Below, in pieces: positions 11,401-18,913 of a stretch of 64,000 nt of DNA. The number at the start of each line of letters is the position of its first letter. Positions within the stretch are counted from its first letter, which is position 1. The notes beneath the pieces are model-generated. The model worked only from the letters and a program-made list of their open reading frames with translations, did not search any database and was not told where the DNA came from. The position numbers and the translations under genes were made by a program. Origin of the DNA: Flavobacteriales bacterium (GTDB lineage Bacteria > Bacteroidota > Bacteroidia > Flavobacteriales_F > PHOS-HE28); NCBI GenBank assembly GCA_016712535.1, contig JADJQW010000002.1, positions 1,240,001 to 1,304,000 of the forward strand, in the 5' to 3' direction.

Positions 11401-14400
11401 CGTGGTGCCGGGGGGGGGCAGCTGCCTTCCTCCTTCAACACCACCAATGATAACGGTTGGGCGTTCCCCGCCTTGGAGCAGACGGTGGAAACCAGTTATG
11501 AGCCACCAGTGGGGGATGCCCTGCAGCGCACGTACAGCTTCGTTTATGATGCGCTCGGCAATGTGACTTCATACACCGATGCGACGAATGGCGGCTCCAG
11601 CACGGTTGTGGCTTCCATCGAATACCATCCACCGGGCAGCAATTACATCGCTGATACTCCAAGGCGGATCCTGGTTACTGCGGACTCACTGCGCCGCCAT
11701 CGCGAACAGGACCGCAATGCGCAAGGGAACATCACCGCTATCCGCCAATACGTCAACGAGTCCGAATTCACCCTGCACAGCTTCACCTACGATGTCTATG
11801 GGAACATCGCGAGTATCACTCGCCCAGCGAATCATCAGGGGCAGAGCTTGCAGTTCCAATATGAGTACGATCAGGCCGTGAAGACGTATGTCAAGAGGGT
11901 CGTGGACAGTTACGGATACGACACGAAGAGTGATTACGATCCCAAGTTCGGCGAGCTCCTTTGGACTGAAGACATCAATGCGCAGCGCACCACGTACCGC
12001 TTGGATCTGCGGGGCCGGGTTGTCAAGGTTATTGGGCCACTCGAGGATCCCGATGACCCCTCAGCGTACACTATCAAAGTGGACTATTCGACCAATGCGA
12101 ATCGGCCGCGCGCGAAGGTCACCCATTACAATGAGGACCATCCGGACCAGGGAATAGAGACCATTACGTATGTCGATGGTTTGGGCAGGCCCATACAGGT
12201 GAAGAAGACCGGTTACCGTACAGACGCGAATGACGCTGAGAGTCTGGAATATTTCGTGTCGCCTGCTCAACAGCTCGATGCATTCGGTAGGCTGTTGGCG
12301 CAATACCATCCGAAAACGCTATCACCGGACCCGAACGTTCTGGCGGTCGTTCATTCGGATCTCCAAGGTGCCCCGACTAAGTATGACTATGATATCCTTG
12401 ATCGCCAGCGCTGGGTGGCGCTTCCCTTGGGCGATACCACGCGTTTCGATTACGCGAACGTGAACTTCGACGGCATCCGCTGTGCGATGGGAACCGTAAC
12501 GGATGCCCTTGACCGCTACAAGAAGTCGTTGAAGGACGAGCGTGGCCATGAGGTGGCACGCATCGACCAAGGTCCGCAGGGCGAGATCACCACGCGCTTC
12601 GAGCACAATGGCATCGGGGAGCTGCTGCGCGTGGTGGACCACGGACAGAACGAGACCACCTACGGCTATGATCGCCTGGGCCGCAAGCTGCGCTACCAGC
12701 ACCCCGATGGTGGACTGACCGAATTCGTGTATGACAAGGCCGGCAACCTGACGCGCAAGCTCACCGCCAACCTGCGTGCGCAGTATGGTGATACCAGCGG
12801 CGCCATCAAGTACACCTATGAGTACGAGCGCTTGAGGCGCATTGACTATCCGAGCAACTTCCAGAACCAGGTGGTGTACGAGTATGGTGCGCCGGGCGCC
12901 CCGCACAAACGCGCCGGCCGCATTTGGCGGCAGCTCGATGCATCAGGCGGGCAGGAATACTTCTATGGCCCCATGGGCGAGGTGGTCAAGAACATCCGCA
13001 CGGTCGTCATCAGCCAGGCGCAGATCCACACCTACGTATGGCAGCAGCGCTACGACTCCTGGAACCGCGTCCAGGAGATGTGGTACCCCGATGGTGAGCG
13101 CGTGGAGTACGTGTACAACCGGGCGGGCATGCTGAAGCAGGTCTTTGGCGAGAAGCTCGGCCACCAGTACGACATCATCAAGAACATCGGCTACGATGAG
13201 TTCGAGCAGCGGGTCGTGCTGAAGCATGGCAACGACGCTGTAACGCATTATGCCTATGAGCCTGAGCGGCGCCGCCTCGAGAATCTGAACGTGCAAGTGC
13301 CCCAAGGCAATCGAACGGTGATGAACCTTTCGTACACCTATGATCGAGTTAACAACATCAAGGATCTCGTCAACGATGTGCAGCCGGACCCAGCGCACTT
13401 CGGCGGGAACATGACCTCGCATTTCTATTACGATGAGCTTTATCGGCTGACGCAGGCCCAGGGCAGCTACACCGGACAGGTGCGCACCGATGCGTACACC
13501 CTGAACATGGAGTACGACGACCTGCACAACATCGCATCAAAGCAGCAGAGCCACAGCAGCAACGTGCCGGCCACCACGCTCCTGAACCGCAACCTGGAGT
13601 ACACCTATTCGGGCAGGCCGCATACGCCGGAGCGCGTTGGCAACCGGAGGTATGCCTACGATGCGAACGGCAACCTCACTGGCTGGCGCCAGGAGGACCA
13701 GACCCAACGGAACCGGGAGATGCATTGGGATGAAGAGAACCGCTTGAAGAGCCTCGCCGACGATGGTTACATGAACCTCTACACCTACGATGCCGCTGGC
13801 GAGCGCGTGCTCAAAAGCCACGGAGGCATGCAGGCCGTGGAGGTGAACGGCGCGCCCGTGGGCCTCATCAACCACACGCGCAATTGGAGCATGTATGTGA
13901 GCCCGTACATGGTGGTCACGGACCGGGGCTTCACCAAGCACTACTACGTGGAGGGCCAGCGCGTGGCCAGCCGCATCGGCAGCGGGCGTTTCTTGTTCGG
14001 CATGGAGAGCCTGCCCACGCTCATGGCAGGTGGCTGGGATTATCGGGCGCGCATCGATTCCATGCAGCAGCAGCAGAATGGGCAGCAGCAGGCACAAGGT
14101 CCGGGGCATCCCTCCTTAGGCTTGGGCAATAGTTCGCCCTTCGGTCCAGCGGCAACCACCCCGAGCTACCCTGCTGGCCAGGGCTGGCCGTCCGGCTTCC
14201 AGCAGACTGCGCCATCGCACCCCGGCACCACGCCCCCTACAGGGCAGCCGGTGACATCGGACAATGCACAGGCTGGCTACGGCTACCCGGCTGGTGGCAA
14301 TGAGAGCGAGCTGAATCAGTACTTCTTCCACCCCGATCACTTGGGCAGCGCCACCTACATCACCGATCACCTGGGAGTGGTGCGCCAGCACATCGAGTAC

Positions 14401-15225
14401 ATGGCCTTCGGCGACCTCTTGCTCGAAGAGCACAGCAGCACCGATAACCTGCCTTACCTCTTCAACGGCAAGGAACTCGACAGCGAAACCGGCTTGTACT
14501 ACTACGGGGCGCGGTATTACGACCCCGAAGCGGGCATGTGGGCGAGCGTGGATCCTATGGCGGAAAGGTATCCAGGAAAGAGTCCGATAGGATTTGTCTC
14601 ATTCAATCCTATTAACCGAATAGATCCGGACGGAAATGCAGACATCGGTGGGGTGTGCTATGCAGTCCCTCAGTGGGATCTTCCATCGGAAAGGGACATA
14701 AGGGAATATGCGGAGATAGGCCTGCGCCGCGGTGTCCTTCAAGCTCACCGGGATAATGTGCCGCAAATCCGAGCTTGGGATGGGGTGTATCGTCCTTTCG
14801 TACCTAATCCCAGTGACTTGACAGCGGGACAACGCATGAGTCAATCAGACAACGTTTTCGATATGCTTGCGTATCCGATTCTCAATAATTTTTATCAAGC
14901 CGGTCAAGCGGTAAACGGTGTCAAACAACCGGACATCCTTAATCTTGATGGATCGAGAGCATACAGGGCTAGTGCAGAGGCTTCAATCGAGCTGATGACT
15001 TTTTTTCTTGTACCCGAGAGCAAGCTTTCTTTGGGTTTTAAGCCCTTGTCAGCATCCGGATTTAGCAGAGCATTCAAGGGTACCAGTATACCACGAATGA
15101 ACCCGGCAGTTCGAGGTGAGCTCAATAGAGAGTTGAACAAGGGAATTAGGAGCTTTGATGATTGGATTTCGAATGAGGTGCTTGATCGGTCGGGCGAGAT
15201 CCTTCGAGATCAGAATCTTGATTGA
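5419..15225 (+). CDS. Giant SpvB/TcdB-middle/RHS polymorphic toxin-like protein
   Basis: A 3268-residue protein. Order of parts: N-terminal signal/anchor segment (residues 10-30); an SpvB-type block at about 447-530 (RFPIKVPPGRQGMQPEL, CGLGWNLSGVSSIS); six DxNGDxxxD calcium-binding/FG-GAP-like repeats near residues 850, 935, 1564, 1665, 1747 and 1832; RHS/YD repeats over about 2050-2850; and the RHS-associated core near residues 2970-3060 (YFFHPDHLGSATYITD, YYYGARYYDPEAGMWASVDP). The last ~195 residues, after DPDG at 3069-3072, differ in codon use (more AT-rich) and match no toxin that I know, as expected for a swapped toxin tip. In known members the SpvB/RHS shell encloses the toxin and releases it after self-cleavage. 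No immunity gene follows. A run of nine G at 11410-11418 lies in the reading frame. Confidence 0.9.
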   Translation: MKRSGIRALKPVAAWAAMTITAAVLATGFNLTLHRPIATGPTADGILAIADSVEEMRAGAGRLTYEADILNGRIGRLIPGEPDMAHDNVFIVRIPEAPKGTDLVFLEYTLSGATDHDAIARGINAGRAIGGLQMRAGAGTSLQRERVLPGLIQAGRNEIRFSAHEPSLMSYLVQNVRVVVEPTNASWVDEIVITNASDSVFGGLRYVKGFLHGPNVDGALLEVGGETVKVDQGAFEALVHVGARKDHEKVTIRARLLNGSVISKEVASRKSRREVMSLTTPEEVGMVSQVMTGDDAFELRGPHGVVLEAPKGSVGSPTTITIKELRKVDLPPMPPDLVNVTPAAGGFRYLPDGVVFNNAVQIGLPIDTALIPDGYTVADVRTYFFDPVRRDWIGVQRDSLLAGVAVLRSFTNHFTDYINGIIKVPESPETMGYQPTSIKDLKAGDATAGIALMVPPEATPTGTMSTRFPIKVPPGRQGMQPELALVYNSEGGHSWCGLGWNLSGVSSISVDTRWGVPHFSTEKESETYQLDGEMLSGVGHRGWDTARYAPGTTRFFHARVEGAFRRIARKGNGPADYFFEVTTKDGTVHYYGRVPGSPGAEEAVLREGDNGPIARWSIVRSRDTNGNTIDYVYDVVERDAAPAQGGKQLYIRRIVYTGHQSSGASIAGKFTVEFVRAGTERQDVSINARNGFLEVTAHRLERIVVRYNEEVVRSYVLSYGMGPFRKSLLKRVTEYDSQTVEFYRHEYEYFDEVGDMASGSAPYSDTVDVWEPMAPGAPDSGLSGYLLPGLGAWVRDAPTAISGSWSAGQSFGGSLTVGPGSGSPHSKMYSIGGNYHHSRNKGYGILSLMDVNGDNIPDRLFQDPDALTRKIWYRPGLINGQDGEFGTALTIDSSRYFQRSSTRGHQGGFEAHPPFSFAGVSASGSTTTTKDYMLDRNGDGLPDLVSQGRVWFNRLESGQPAFDPSSEETENPVDGGSVHPAIEEMDPELIQVLREENPLHDVVRVWTAPYQGHVTISGTVQLLPDASEEAADDLDRDGVRAWVQKGSNDVLWDTPILENDFDAHSFLLTNELVQAGDRIYFRVGSRDHGQYDQVRWNPLVVEYTSTDYPDDVTDFPLDANGKDLARFSAPDDFLLTGRQALFTPELGNITIDGTFTCPELTDEVRVRVRATDDVGSVVYPIEHVIPAFTDTVLATPFTGSFGPMTELEFEVTSTSNVDWQAIDWTATVSLMANGDTGLFQPVVSYGMYNRIVTRTAPAPFSYVQAFPPRRFVVEDTAIIRFTPSLLSSIVLPGTGMVHFTVKVLGSDTVGRASWSFANFELQAIGSSVVEVTAFPFDTLVVEYHVDNAILADALAYPLDVVVLDTLQQWTHPSSVGTLEGNVDDRVGVHSALFDSTLIFGPQYRSWGQFAYRANGDAQNDGINENNLVLDAAQMNSDGGLLGNVSTDEPGTTLNSTNLGNYDPAKAKFIYMAPRLANGSYMGFDDLTFIKADSISSSRFGEDNLAFALSLAPDSNEARVPAKRTVSGSDALSASVNSGDAVAWTTISLGYGHTDGYEHTEVDVLDLNGDRYPDNVRDTLVQYTDPSGTLLPLVEDVIDSLTHAATSSGNGFTASGSFFPSRIPNQKKTPPTTAPVAAGKSASAALGASIGGGMSSSGDAVQITWLDINGDGLPDQVRSDDSVRLNLGYRFAELERWNYQDVRKGTSEQWSIDVGAVGQFALSRDNGSISLGLGATRADNYSIKAFQDVNGDGLPDQIGTSNGQISSVRLNTGDGFVTIPWDMGNSALDKGYGDGTATNFAFTVCINLILVRFCVNPSASISHGVSGQTTQFMDMNGDGYADFIESDDADSLAVRYSSIGRTNLLKRVKGPLNGSFEVSYKLVGNTYDLPQGKWVMDSLLVLDGTQDIQNIGRPPMLRTFDYQNGKYSRREREFYGFQTVVVREHDTQAPDAPVYRETIRTHDVAGYYTKGLLRSTELRDAAGQLWKRTEHAYVLRGAGGGQLPSSFNTTNDNGWAFPALEQTVETSYEPPVGDALQRTYSFVYDALGNVTSYTDATNGGSSTVVASIEYHPPGSNYIADTPRRILVTADSLRRHREQDRNAQGNITAIRQYVNESEFTLHSFTYDVYGNIASITRPANHQGQSLQFQYEYDQAVKTYVKRVVDSYGYDTKSDYDPKFGELLWTEDINAQRTTYRLDLRGRVVKVIGPLEDPDDPSAYTIKVDYSTNANRPRAKVTHYNEDHPDQGIETITYVDGLGRPIQVKKTGYRTDANDAESLEYFVSPAQQLDAFGRLLAQYHPKTLSPDPNVLAVVHSDLQGAPTKYDYDILDRQRWVALPLGDTTRFDYANVNFDGIRCAMGTVTDALDRYKKSLKDERGHEVARIDQGPQGEITTRFEHNGIGELLRVVDHGQNETTYGYDRLGRKLRYQHPDGGLTEFVYDKAGNLTRKLTANLRAQYGDTSGAIKYTYEYERLRRIDYPSNFQNQVVYEYGAPGAPHKRAGRIWRQLDASGGQEYFYGPMGEVVKNIRTVVISQAQIHTYVWQQRYDSWNRVQEMWYPDGERVEYVYNRAGMLKQVFGEKLGHQYDIIKNIGYDEFEQRVVLKHGNDAVTHYAYEPERRRLENLNVQVPQGNRTVMNLSYTYDRVNNIKDLVNDVQPDPAHFGGNMTSHFYYDELYRLTQAQGSYTGQVRTDAYTLNMEYDDLHNIASKQQSHSSNVPATTLLNRNLEYTYSGRPHTPERVGNRRYAYDANGNLTGWRQEDQTQRNREMHWDEENRLKSLADDGYMNLYTYDAAGERVLKSHGGMQAVEVNGAPVGLINHTRNWSMYVSPYMVVTDRGFTKHYYVEGQRVASRIGSGRFLFGMESLPTLMAGGWDYRARIDSMQQQQNGQQQAQGPGHPSLGLGNSSPFGPAATTPSYPAGQGWPSGFQQTAPSHPGTTPPTGQPVTSDNAQAGYGYPAGGNESELNQYFFHPDHLGSATYITDHLGVVRQHIEYMAFGDLLLEEHSSTDNLPYLFNGKELDSETGLYYYGARYYDPEAGMWASVDPMAERYPGKSPIGFVSFNPINRIDPDGNADIGGVCYAVPQWDLPSERDIREYAEIGLRRGVLQAHRDNVPQIRAWDGVYRPFVPNPSDLTAGQRMSQSDNVFDMLAYPILNNFYQAGQAVNGVKQPDILNLDGSRAYRASAEASIELMTFFLVPESKLSLGFKPLSASGFSRAFKGTSIPRMNPAVRGELNRELNKGIRSFDDWISNEVLDRSGEILRDQNLD

Positions 15226-15244
15226 TGAGAGCTGACAAGCCGAC

Positions 15245-15263
15245 GCTCTTCCAATTGAAGAGC
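15245..15263. terminator. Hairpin after the RHS gene
   Basis: A perfect 7-bp inverted repeat (GCTCTTC / GAAGAGC, 5-nt loop) lies 20 bp after the RHS stop codon. There is no clear T tract after it, so a terminator role is only likely. The rest of 15226-15360 holds no gene that I can support. Confidence 0.35.
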
Positions 15264-15360
15264 AAATGCAGTGTGCACCCCCAAAACGACACCGCCCCAG
15301 CGCGGCGGCGCCAGGGCGGATGTCCTTCGGAGAGTAGGTGTCCAGTAGTCGGCCGTACGC

Positions 15361-15978
15361 TTACGCGGCCATGGCGCGGCAGGGCTCGCTCTTGCTGCTT
15401 TCGCCAGCGGCGCCCAGGGCGGTCACGGCGAAGAAGTAGAAGGTGCCCGGCTCCAGGCTGTCCGCGTTGAAGCGGCTCTTGCTGGTGGCGCCGATGAGCT
15501 GCCAGTTGAAGGGCTCGGACGTGGTGCTCATGAACACGTGGTGCATGTCGGCACCGGCCTCACGCTTCCAGTGCAGGGCCACGCGGCCGCTGCGGTTGGT
15601 GAGACGGGCACCCAGGTTCTGCGGCGGGTTCAGCTCGCCCACGGGTGTGCCGCGCTTCACCACTTCGAACTTGCTCAGGAGGATCTTGTCCTCATCGCCG
15701 CCCGAAGCGTTCTGCACGTACCAGGCCCACGCTTTGATCGCCGCGCGCAGCACTTTCTCGGCGGTGCGCTTCGCCTGGTGGTCACCCTTGCCACCGTTGG
15801 CCTCCACCGTCGCATTGGCCGCCGCCAAGTCGTCGATGTAGCCTTGCATCGTTGCCGCTGTGGGCACCGGTGCGGGGTACAGCGCAGCGTTGGCCACGAC
15901 ACCGTCGTGGATACCCTGCGCCTTAGCTACGAGCCCCGTAGCGGGGAGGTGGCTTACACCCATTTTTACTGTAGCCAT
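15361..15978 (-). CDS. Fibronectin type III domain protein
   Basis: A 205-residue protein of a kind common in Bacteroidota: an N-terminal helical region of about 100 residues (including GYIDDLAAANATVEANGGKG and a segment ending YVQNASGGDEDKIL), a Pro-rich link (VGELNPPQNLGARL), and one FN3 domain (residues about 118-200) with SGRVALHWKREAGADMHHVF and GTFYFFAVTALGAAGES. There is no signal peptide. Members are often repeated in a genome; their role is not established. It is transcribed away from the repeat-protein gene that starts at 16163. Confidence 0.75.
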   Translation of the reverse strand: MATVKMGVSHLPATGLVAKAQGIHDGVVANAALYPAPVPTAATMQGYIDDLAAANATVEANGGKGDHQAKRTAEKVLRAAIKAWAWYVQNASGGDEDKILLSKFEVVKRGTPVGELNPPQNLGARLTNRSGRVALHWKREAGADMHHVFMSTTSEPFNWQLIGATSKSRFNADSLEPGTFYFFAVTALGAAGESSKSEPCRAMAA

Positions 15979-15995
15979 CTGGCTGTTGGTGTTAT

Positions 15996-16009
15996 GGGAC
16001 CGAGGTCCC
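15996..16009. promoter_or_regulatory. Short palindrome in divergent intergenic region
   Basis: GGGACC-GA-GGTCCC is a perfect 6-bp inverted repeat between the FN3 gene (minus strand) and the heptad-repeat gene (plus strand). Its place between two divergent genes would suit an operator, but nothing more supports that. Confidence 0.2.
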
Positions 16010-16162
16010 GGTTATGGCCCCTTGTACAAGAGGCCCCGGCGCGGTGTGACGGCAGAGGCATGGGGAAACTTCCCCGTTTTGATGTGCTGCTTCACCGAGC
16101 AGCCGTCGCGCCATGGAACTTGGCCCGGGTGCAAGCTTGAATGCACGCGTTACCTCGTGCTC

Positions 16163-16687
16163 ATGTCGGGCAACTCAGCCAACAAGTTGGGCGACAACCC
16201 TGAAATGTTGGAGAACAATTCCAAGATGTCGGGCAACAATCCTGATTTGTTGGAGAACAATTCGAAGATGTCGGACAACAATCCTGATTTGTTGGAGAAC
16301 AATTCGAAGATGTCGGACAACAACCCTGAATTGTTGGGCAACAATTCCAAGATGTCGGGCAACAATCCTGAAATGTTGGGCAACAATTCCAAAATGTCGG
16401 GCAACAAACCTGAAATGTTGGAGAACGAATCCAAAATGTTGGGGAACAAAACCAAAATGTCGGACAACAATCCTGAACTGTTGGAGAACAAATCCAAAAT
16501 GTTGGGGAACAAAACCAAGATGTCGGACAACAATCCTGAAATGTTGGAGAACAATTCACTGTGGTCGGGCAGCATCACCAGCAACTTGGGCAAGAGTCGC
16601 TCGGCCCCTGCGGCACTTGCCGCCCGCGTAACCGCACTGCTGAATGGCGAATCCGCCTACTTTCATCCGCGATGGAGCGAACGCTGA
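16163..16687 (+). CDS. Asn-rich heptad-repeat protein (tandem-repeat gene)
   Basis: If translated from the ATG at 16163, this gives 174 residues: a short leader, 18 heptads that alternate two types (NNPEMLE-like and NNSKMSG-like), and a non-repeated tail of about 38 residues that ends HPRWSER. The stop lies 16 nt inside the following winged-helix gene. Differences between units are often silent or conservative in this frame (TCC/TCG, AAG/AAA, GGC/GGG, D/E, L/M), which supports coding here. However, another plus frame and two minus frames are also open across the array, so the coding frame is not proven. No family is recognised and no signal peptide is seen. Confidence 0.4.
   Translation: MSGNSANKLGDNPEMLENNSKMSGNNPDLLENNSKMSDNNPDLLENNSKMSDNNPELLGNNSKMSGNNPEMLGNNSKMSGNKPEMLENESKMLGNKTKMSDNNPELLENKSKMLGNKTKMSDNNPEMLENNSLWSGSITSNLGKSRSAPAALAARVTALLNGESAYFHPRWSER
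16193..16570. repeat. Tandem array of 18 x 21 bp
   Basis: Eighteen contiguous 21-bp units, without spacers, that alternate two variants (consensus AACAATYCYRARATGTYGGRS). Because 21 is divisible by three the array keeps frame however many units it has. Larger 42-bp dimers are the evident duplication unit, since neighbouring dimers are nearly identical at 16238-16321. This is a minisatellite-like array, not CRISPR. Confidence 0.9.
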
Positions 16688-17034
16688 ATAGGGGAGAGGA
16701 GCAACTGCTGGAGCTGCTGCACGGGCACCCTGGCCCCCTAGGCAACGGCAAGGCGCGTGAGCAGCTCGGTTGGGACGAAGACACCTATAACATGGCCAAG
16801 GAGGGCCTCATTGCCCAGGGCCTTGTGGCCTTTGGCCGAGGGCGTGGGGGGAGCATCCGGTTGGTGGAGCCGAATGGCCCCGCCTCCGCTCCAGCTCCGG
16901 CAGGCAGGCGCGCAGCAGAACGGCCATTCAGCCAGGAGGCCCTTAGGCCTGAGGCTCAAAAGCCGAAAGCATCGGGCCAAGAGCACAAGCAGCCCACAGC
17001 CTCCGAATCCTCCACCGAAGAGCCCATCGAATAG
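16672..17034 (+). CDS. Small winged-helix DNA-binding-like protein
   Basis: A 120-residue protein. The first ~65 residues match the N-terminal domain of the methyltransferase encoded at 20127: from LGNGK to the GRGRGGS turn, 29 of 43 aligned residues are identical. The pattern (helix with LGWDE, recognition-like helix AKEGL, then a basic GRGRGG wing) fits a winged helix. From memory the same domain is also found in other methylase subunits of restriction systems. The C-terminal ~50 residues are Pro/Ala/Glu-rich and probably disordered. It is located between the repeat gene and the patatin gene. It may be a stand-alone DNA-recognition or regulatory protein of the island, or a broken-off piece of a lost methylase gene. 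Confidence 0.6.
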   Translation: MERTLNRGEEQLLELLHGHPGPLGNGKAREQLGWDEDTYNMAKEGLIAQGLVAFGRGRGGSIRLVEPNGPASAPAPAGRRAAERPFSQEALRPEAQKPKASGQEHKQPTASESSTEEPIE

Positions 17035-17142
17035 CAGCGCAAGACCGCCGCCTTGCCGGCCACCGGCCACACGGCCACCACCGCCTTCACCAGCTGCCAT
17101 ACCTGCATCGTCCATTGATCCACCATCATTCCCGAACCACCA

Positions 17143-18834
17143 ATGCCCGCACCCGAACCCTTCCGCATAGGCCTTTGCATGGCGGGCGCCGTGAGCGCCG
17201 GGGCCTACACCGCTGGTGTCATGGACTACCTGTTGGAAGCGCTCGAAGAGTGGGAGCGGCGCAAGCGCGAGGACCCCGCCAACACGCCCGCTCACCAGGT
17301 GGAGATCCCCGTGATTGGCGGTGCATCGGCCGGGGGCATGACGAGCATCATCACCGCCGCGGCCTTGCACGGTGCGTTGCAGCCGGTGCGCTGGAAGGAG
17401 GGCGACGACATCCTGGCGCCCCGGCCGGGCAACAGGCTCTACCACAGTTGGGTGGACCTCACCGCCGAGGACATGTTCCCCCTGCTGCTCGACACCGCCG
17501 ACATCGAGAAGGACCGCACCCGATCGCTGCTCAACGCCACCTTCATCGATGCCATCGCCGCGCGCGCGGTGAAGGTGGATGCACCCTGGACGCAGCGCCC
17601 CTACATCGCCGAACGCCTCAAGCTCTTCACCACCCTCACCAACCTGGCGGGCTTGCGCTTCGACATCACCTTCAACACCAGCAGCACCAAGGGCAGCTCC
17701 TACTACATCAGCGCGCACAACGATTACGCCTGCTTCGAGCTCAACACCACCGACGCAGAGTACGGCGGGCACGGATGGATCCCCCTCGACTTCCCTTCCG
17801 GCCTTAACACCGCCCTCGCACGCGATGCCGCCATGGCCACCGGCGCCTTCCCCGTGGGACTGCGCGCCCGCAGGATCACCCGCGACGCCAAGCATGTGAA
17901 CGACATGGACTGGCTGAAGGAGGTGACCTCCGTGCAGCCGTTGAAGGACGGGCCGTACTCCACCATCAATGTCGATGGCGGACTCATCAACAACGAGCCC
18001 TTCGAACGCGTGCGCGCCGTGCTCAACGGCATCACCGGCGAAGGCCGTGAGGTGGACGGCACCGGCTACAAGGACTTCGACCTCTACAGCCGCACGCGCA
18101 GCACGGTGCTCATGATCGATCCCTTCCCCAGCTCCCTGGAGCAGTTCGAGGACGGTGAACTCGTGACCAAGGTGATGGCCAACACGCTGGGCGCCATGAT
18201 GGGCCAGTTGCGCACCAAGCCCGCCGCACTGGCCGAGGCCATGCACAGCGACAAGGCCGGCCAATACCTGGTGGCCCCCAGCCGCAAGCTGCCCGCAGAA
18301 GCCACCCGCCACGATCCCGAAATGGTGTACGGCTCCGACGCCATCGCCTGCGGCACGCTGGGCGGCTTCGGTGGTTTCCTGCACAAGGAGTTCCGCGTGC
18401 ACGACTTCTTCCTGGGTCGCGCCAATTGCGAGAAGTTCCTGCGCGACCAGTTCACCATCCGCGAGAGCGCCATGAATCCGCTCATCGAGCAAGGCTATGC
18501 GCACATCGCCGACCGCAAGGCGTACCGCTCGCGCACCGATGCCCAGCCGGGCCTGCAGATCATTCCCATCTTCACCCCGGAGGCCCCCCGCATGCCCATG
18601 CCCGTCTTCGCCTGCGGCACCAATTGGCCCATGCGACAGGAGGGAGACATCGACCGCTTCCGCAAGCCGATCAAACAACGCGTGGATGCCGTGATCACCG
18701 ACCAGGTGCGCGCCAAGGGCATGCAAAGCGCCCTGCTCTGGATCGGCCGCCGCGTGCTGCTCAACGGCAAAGTGGCCGATGCCGTGATCGGCAAGATGAA
18801 GACCTCCTTGCAGAAGAGCCGGTTGCTGCAATGA
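17143..18834 (+). CDS. Patatin-like phospholipase family protein
   Basis: A 563-residue protein with the patatin catalytic parts: the Gly-rich oxyanion region near residues 12-25 (MAGAVSAGAYTAGV), the nucleophile elbow GASAGG at about residues 63-68 with the catalytic Ser, and a DGG motif (NVDGGLINNEPFE) near residue 275 for the catalytic Asp. It should hydrolyse acyl esters of membrane lipids. No signal peptide or membrane segment is seen, so it is probably cytosolic or peripheral. The C-terminal ~250 residues are specific to this long bacterial subfamily. It stands 80 bp before the truncated hsdM. Patatins serve as effectors in CBASS and related defences, but no nucleotide cyclase gene is visible here, so that role is not supported beyond location. 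Confidence 0.85.
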   Translation: MPAPEPFRIGLCMAGAVSAGAYTAGVMDYLLEALEEWERRKREDPANTPAHQVEIPVIGGASAGGMTSIITAAALHGALQPVRWKEGDDILAPRPGNRLYHSWVDLTAEDMFPLLLDTADIEKDRTRSLLNATFIDAIAARAVKVDAPWTQRPYIAERLKLFTTLTNLAGLRFDITFNTSSTKGSSYYISAHNDYACFELNTTDAEYGGHGWIPLDFPSGLNTALARDAAMATGAFPVGLRARRITRDAKHVNDMDWLKEVTSVQPLKDGPYSTINVDGGLINNEPFERVRAVLNGITGEGREVDGTGYKDFDLYSRTRSTVLMIDPFPSSLEQFEDGELVTKVMANTLGAMMGQLRTKPAALAEAMHSDKAGQYLVAPSRKLPAEATRHDPEMVYGSDAIACGTLGGFGGFLHKEFRVHDFFLGRANCEKFLRDQFTIRESAMNPLIEQGYAHIADRKAYRSRTDAQPGLQIIPIFTPEAPRMPMPVFACGTNWPMRQEGDIDRFRKPIKQRVDAVITDQVRAKGMQSALLWIGRRVLLNGKVADAVIGKMKTSLQKSRLLQ

Positions 18835-18913
18835 ACGCGGGCCGCACCAGGCAAGCTCAGGTGGTACCGGGCGTAGGGCGGAGGGAGGCACAGGGCAGCT
18901 ATCTTGAGCCACA

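Noticed and set aside
16193..16570. CRISPR array
   Set aside because: Units are contiguous 21-bp repeats with no unique spacers, and no cas gene is present.
17143..18834. CBASS system with a CapV-type patatin effector
   Set aside because: No CD-NTase, Cap2/Cap3 or HORMA-like gene is visible nearby, and the protein is longer than CapV.
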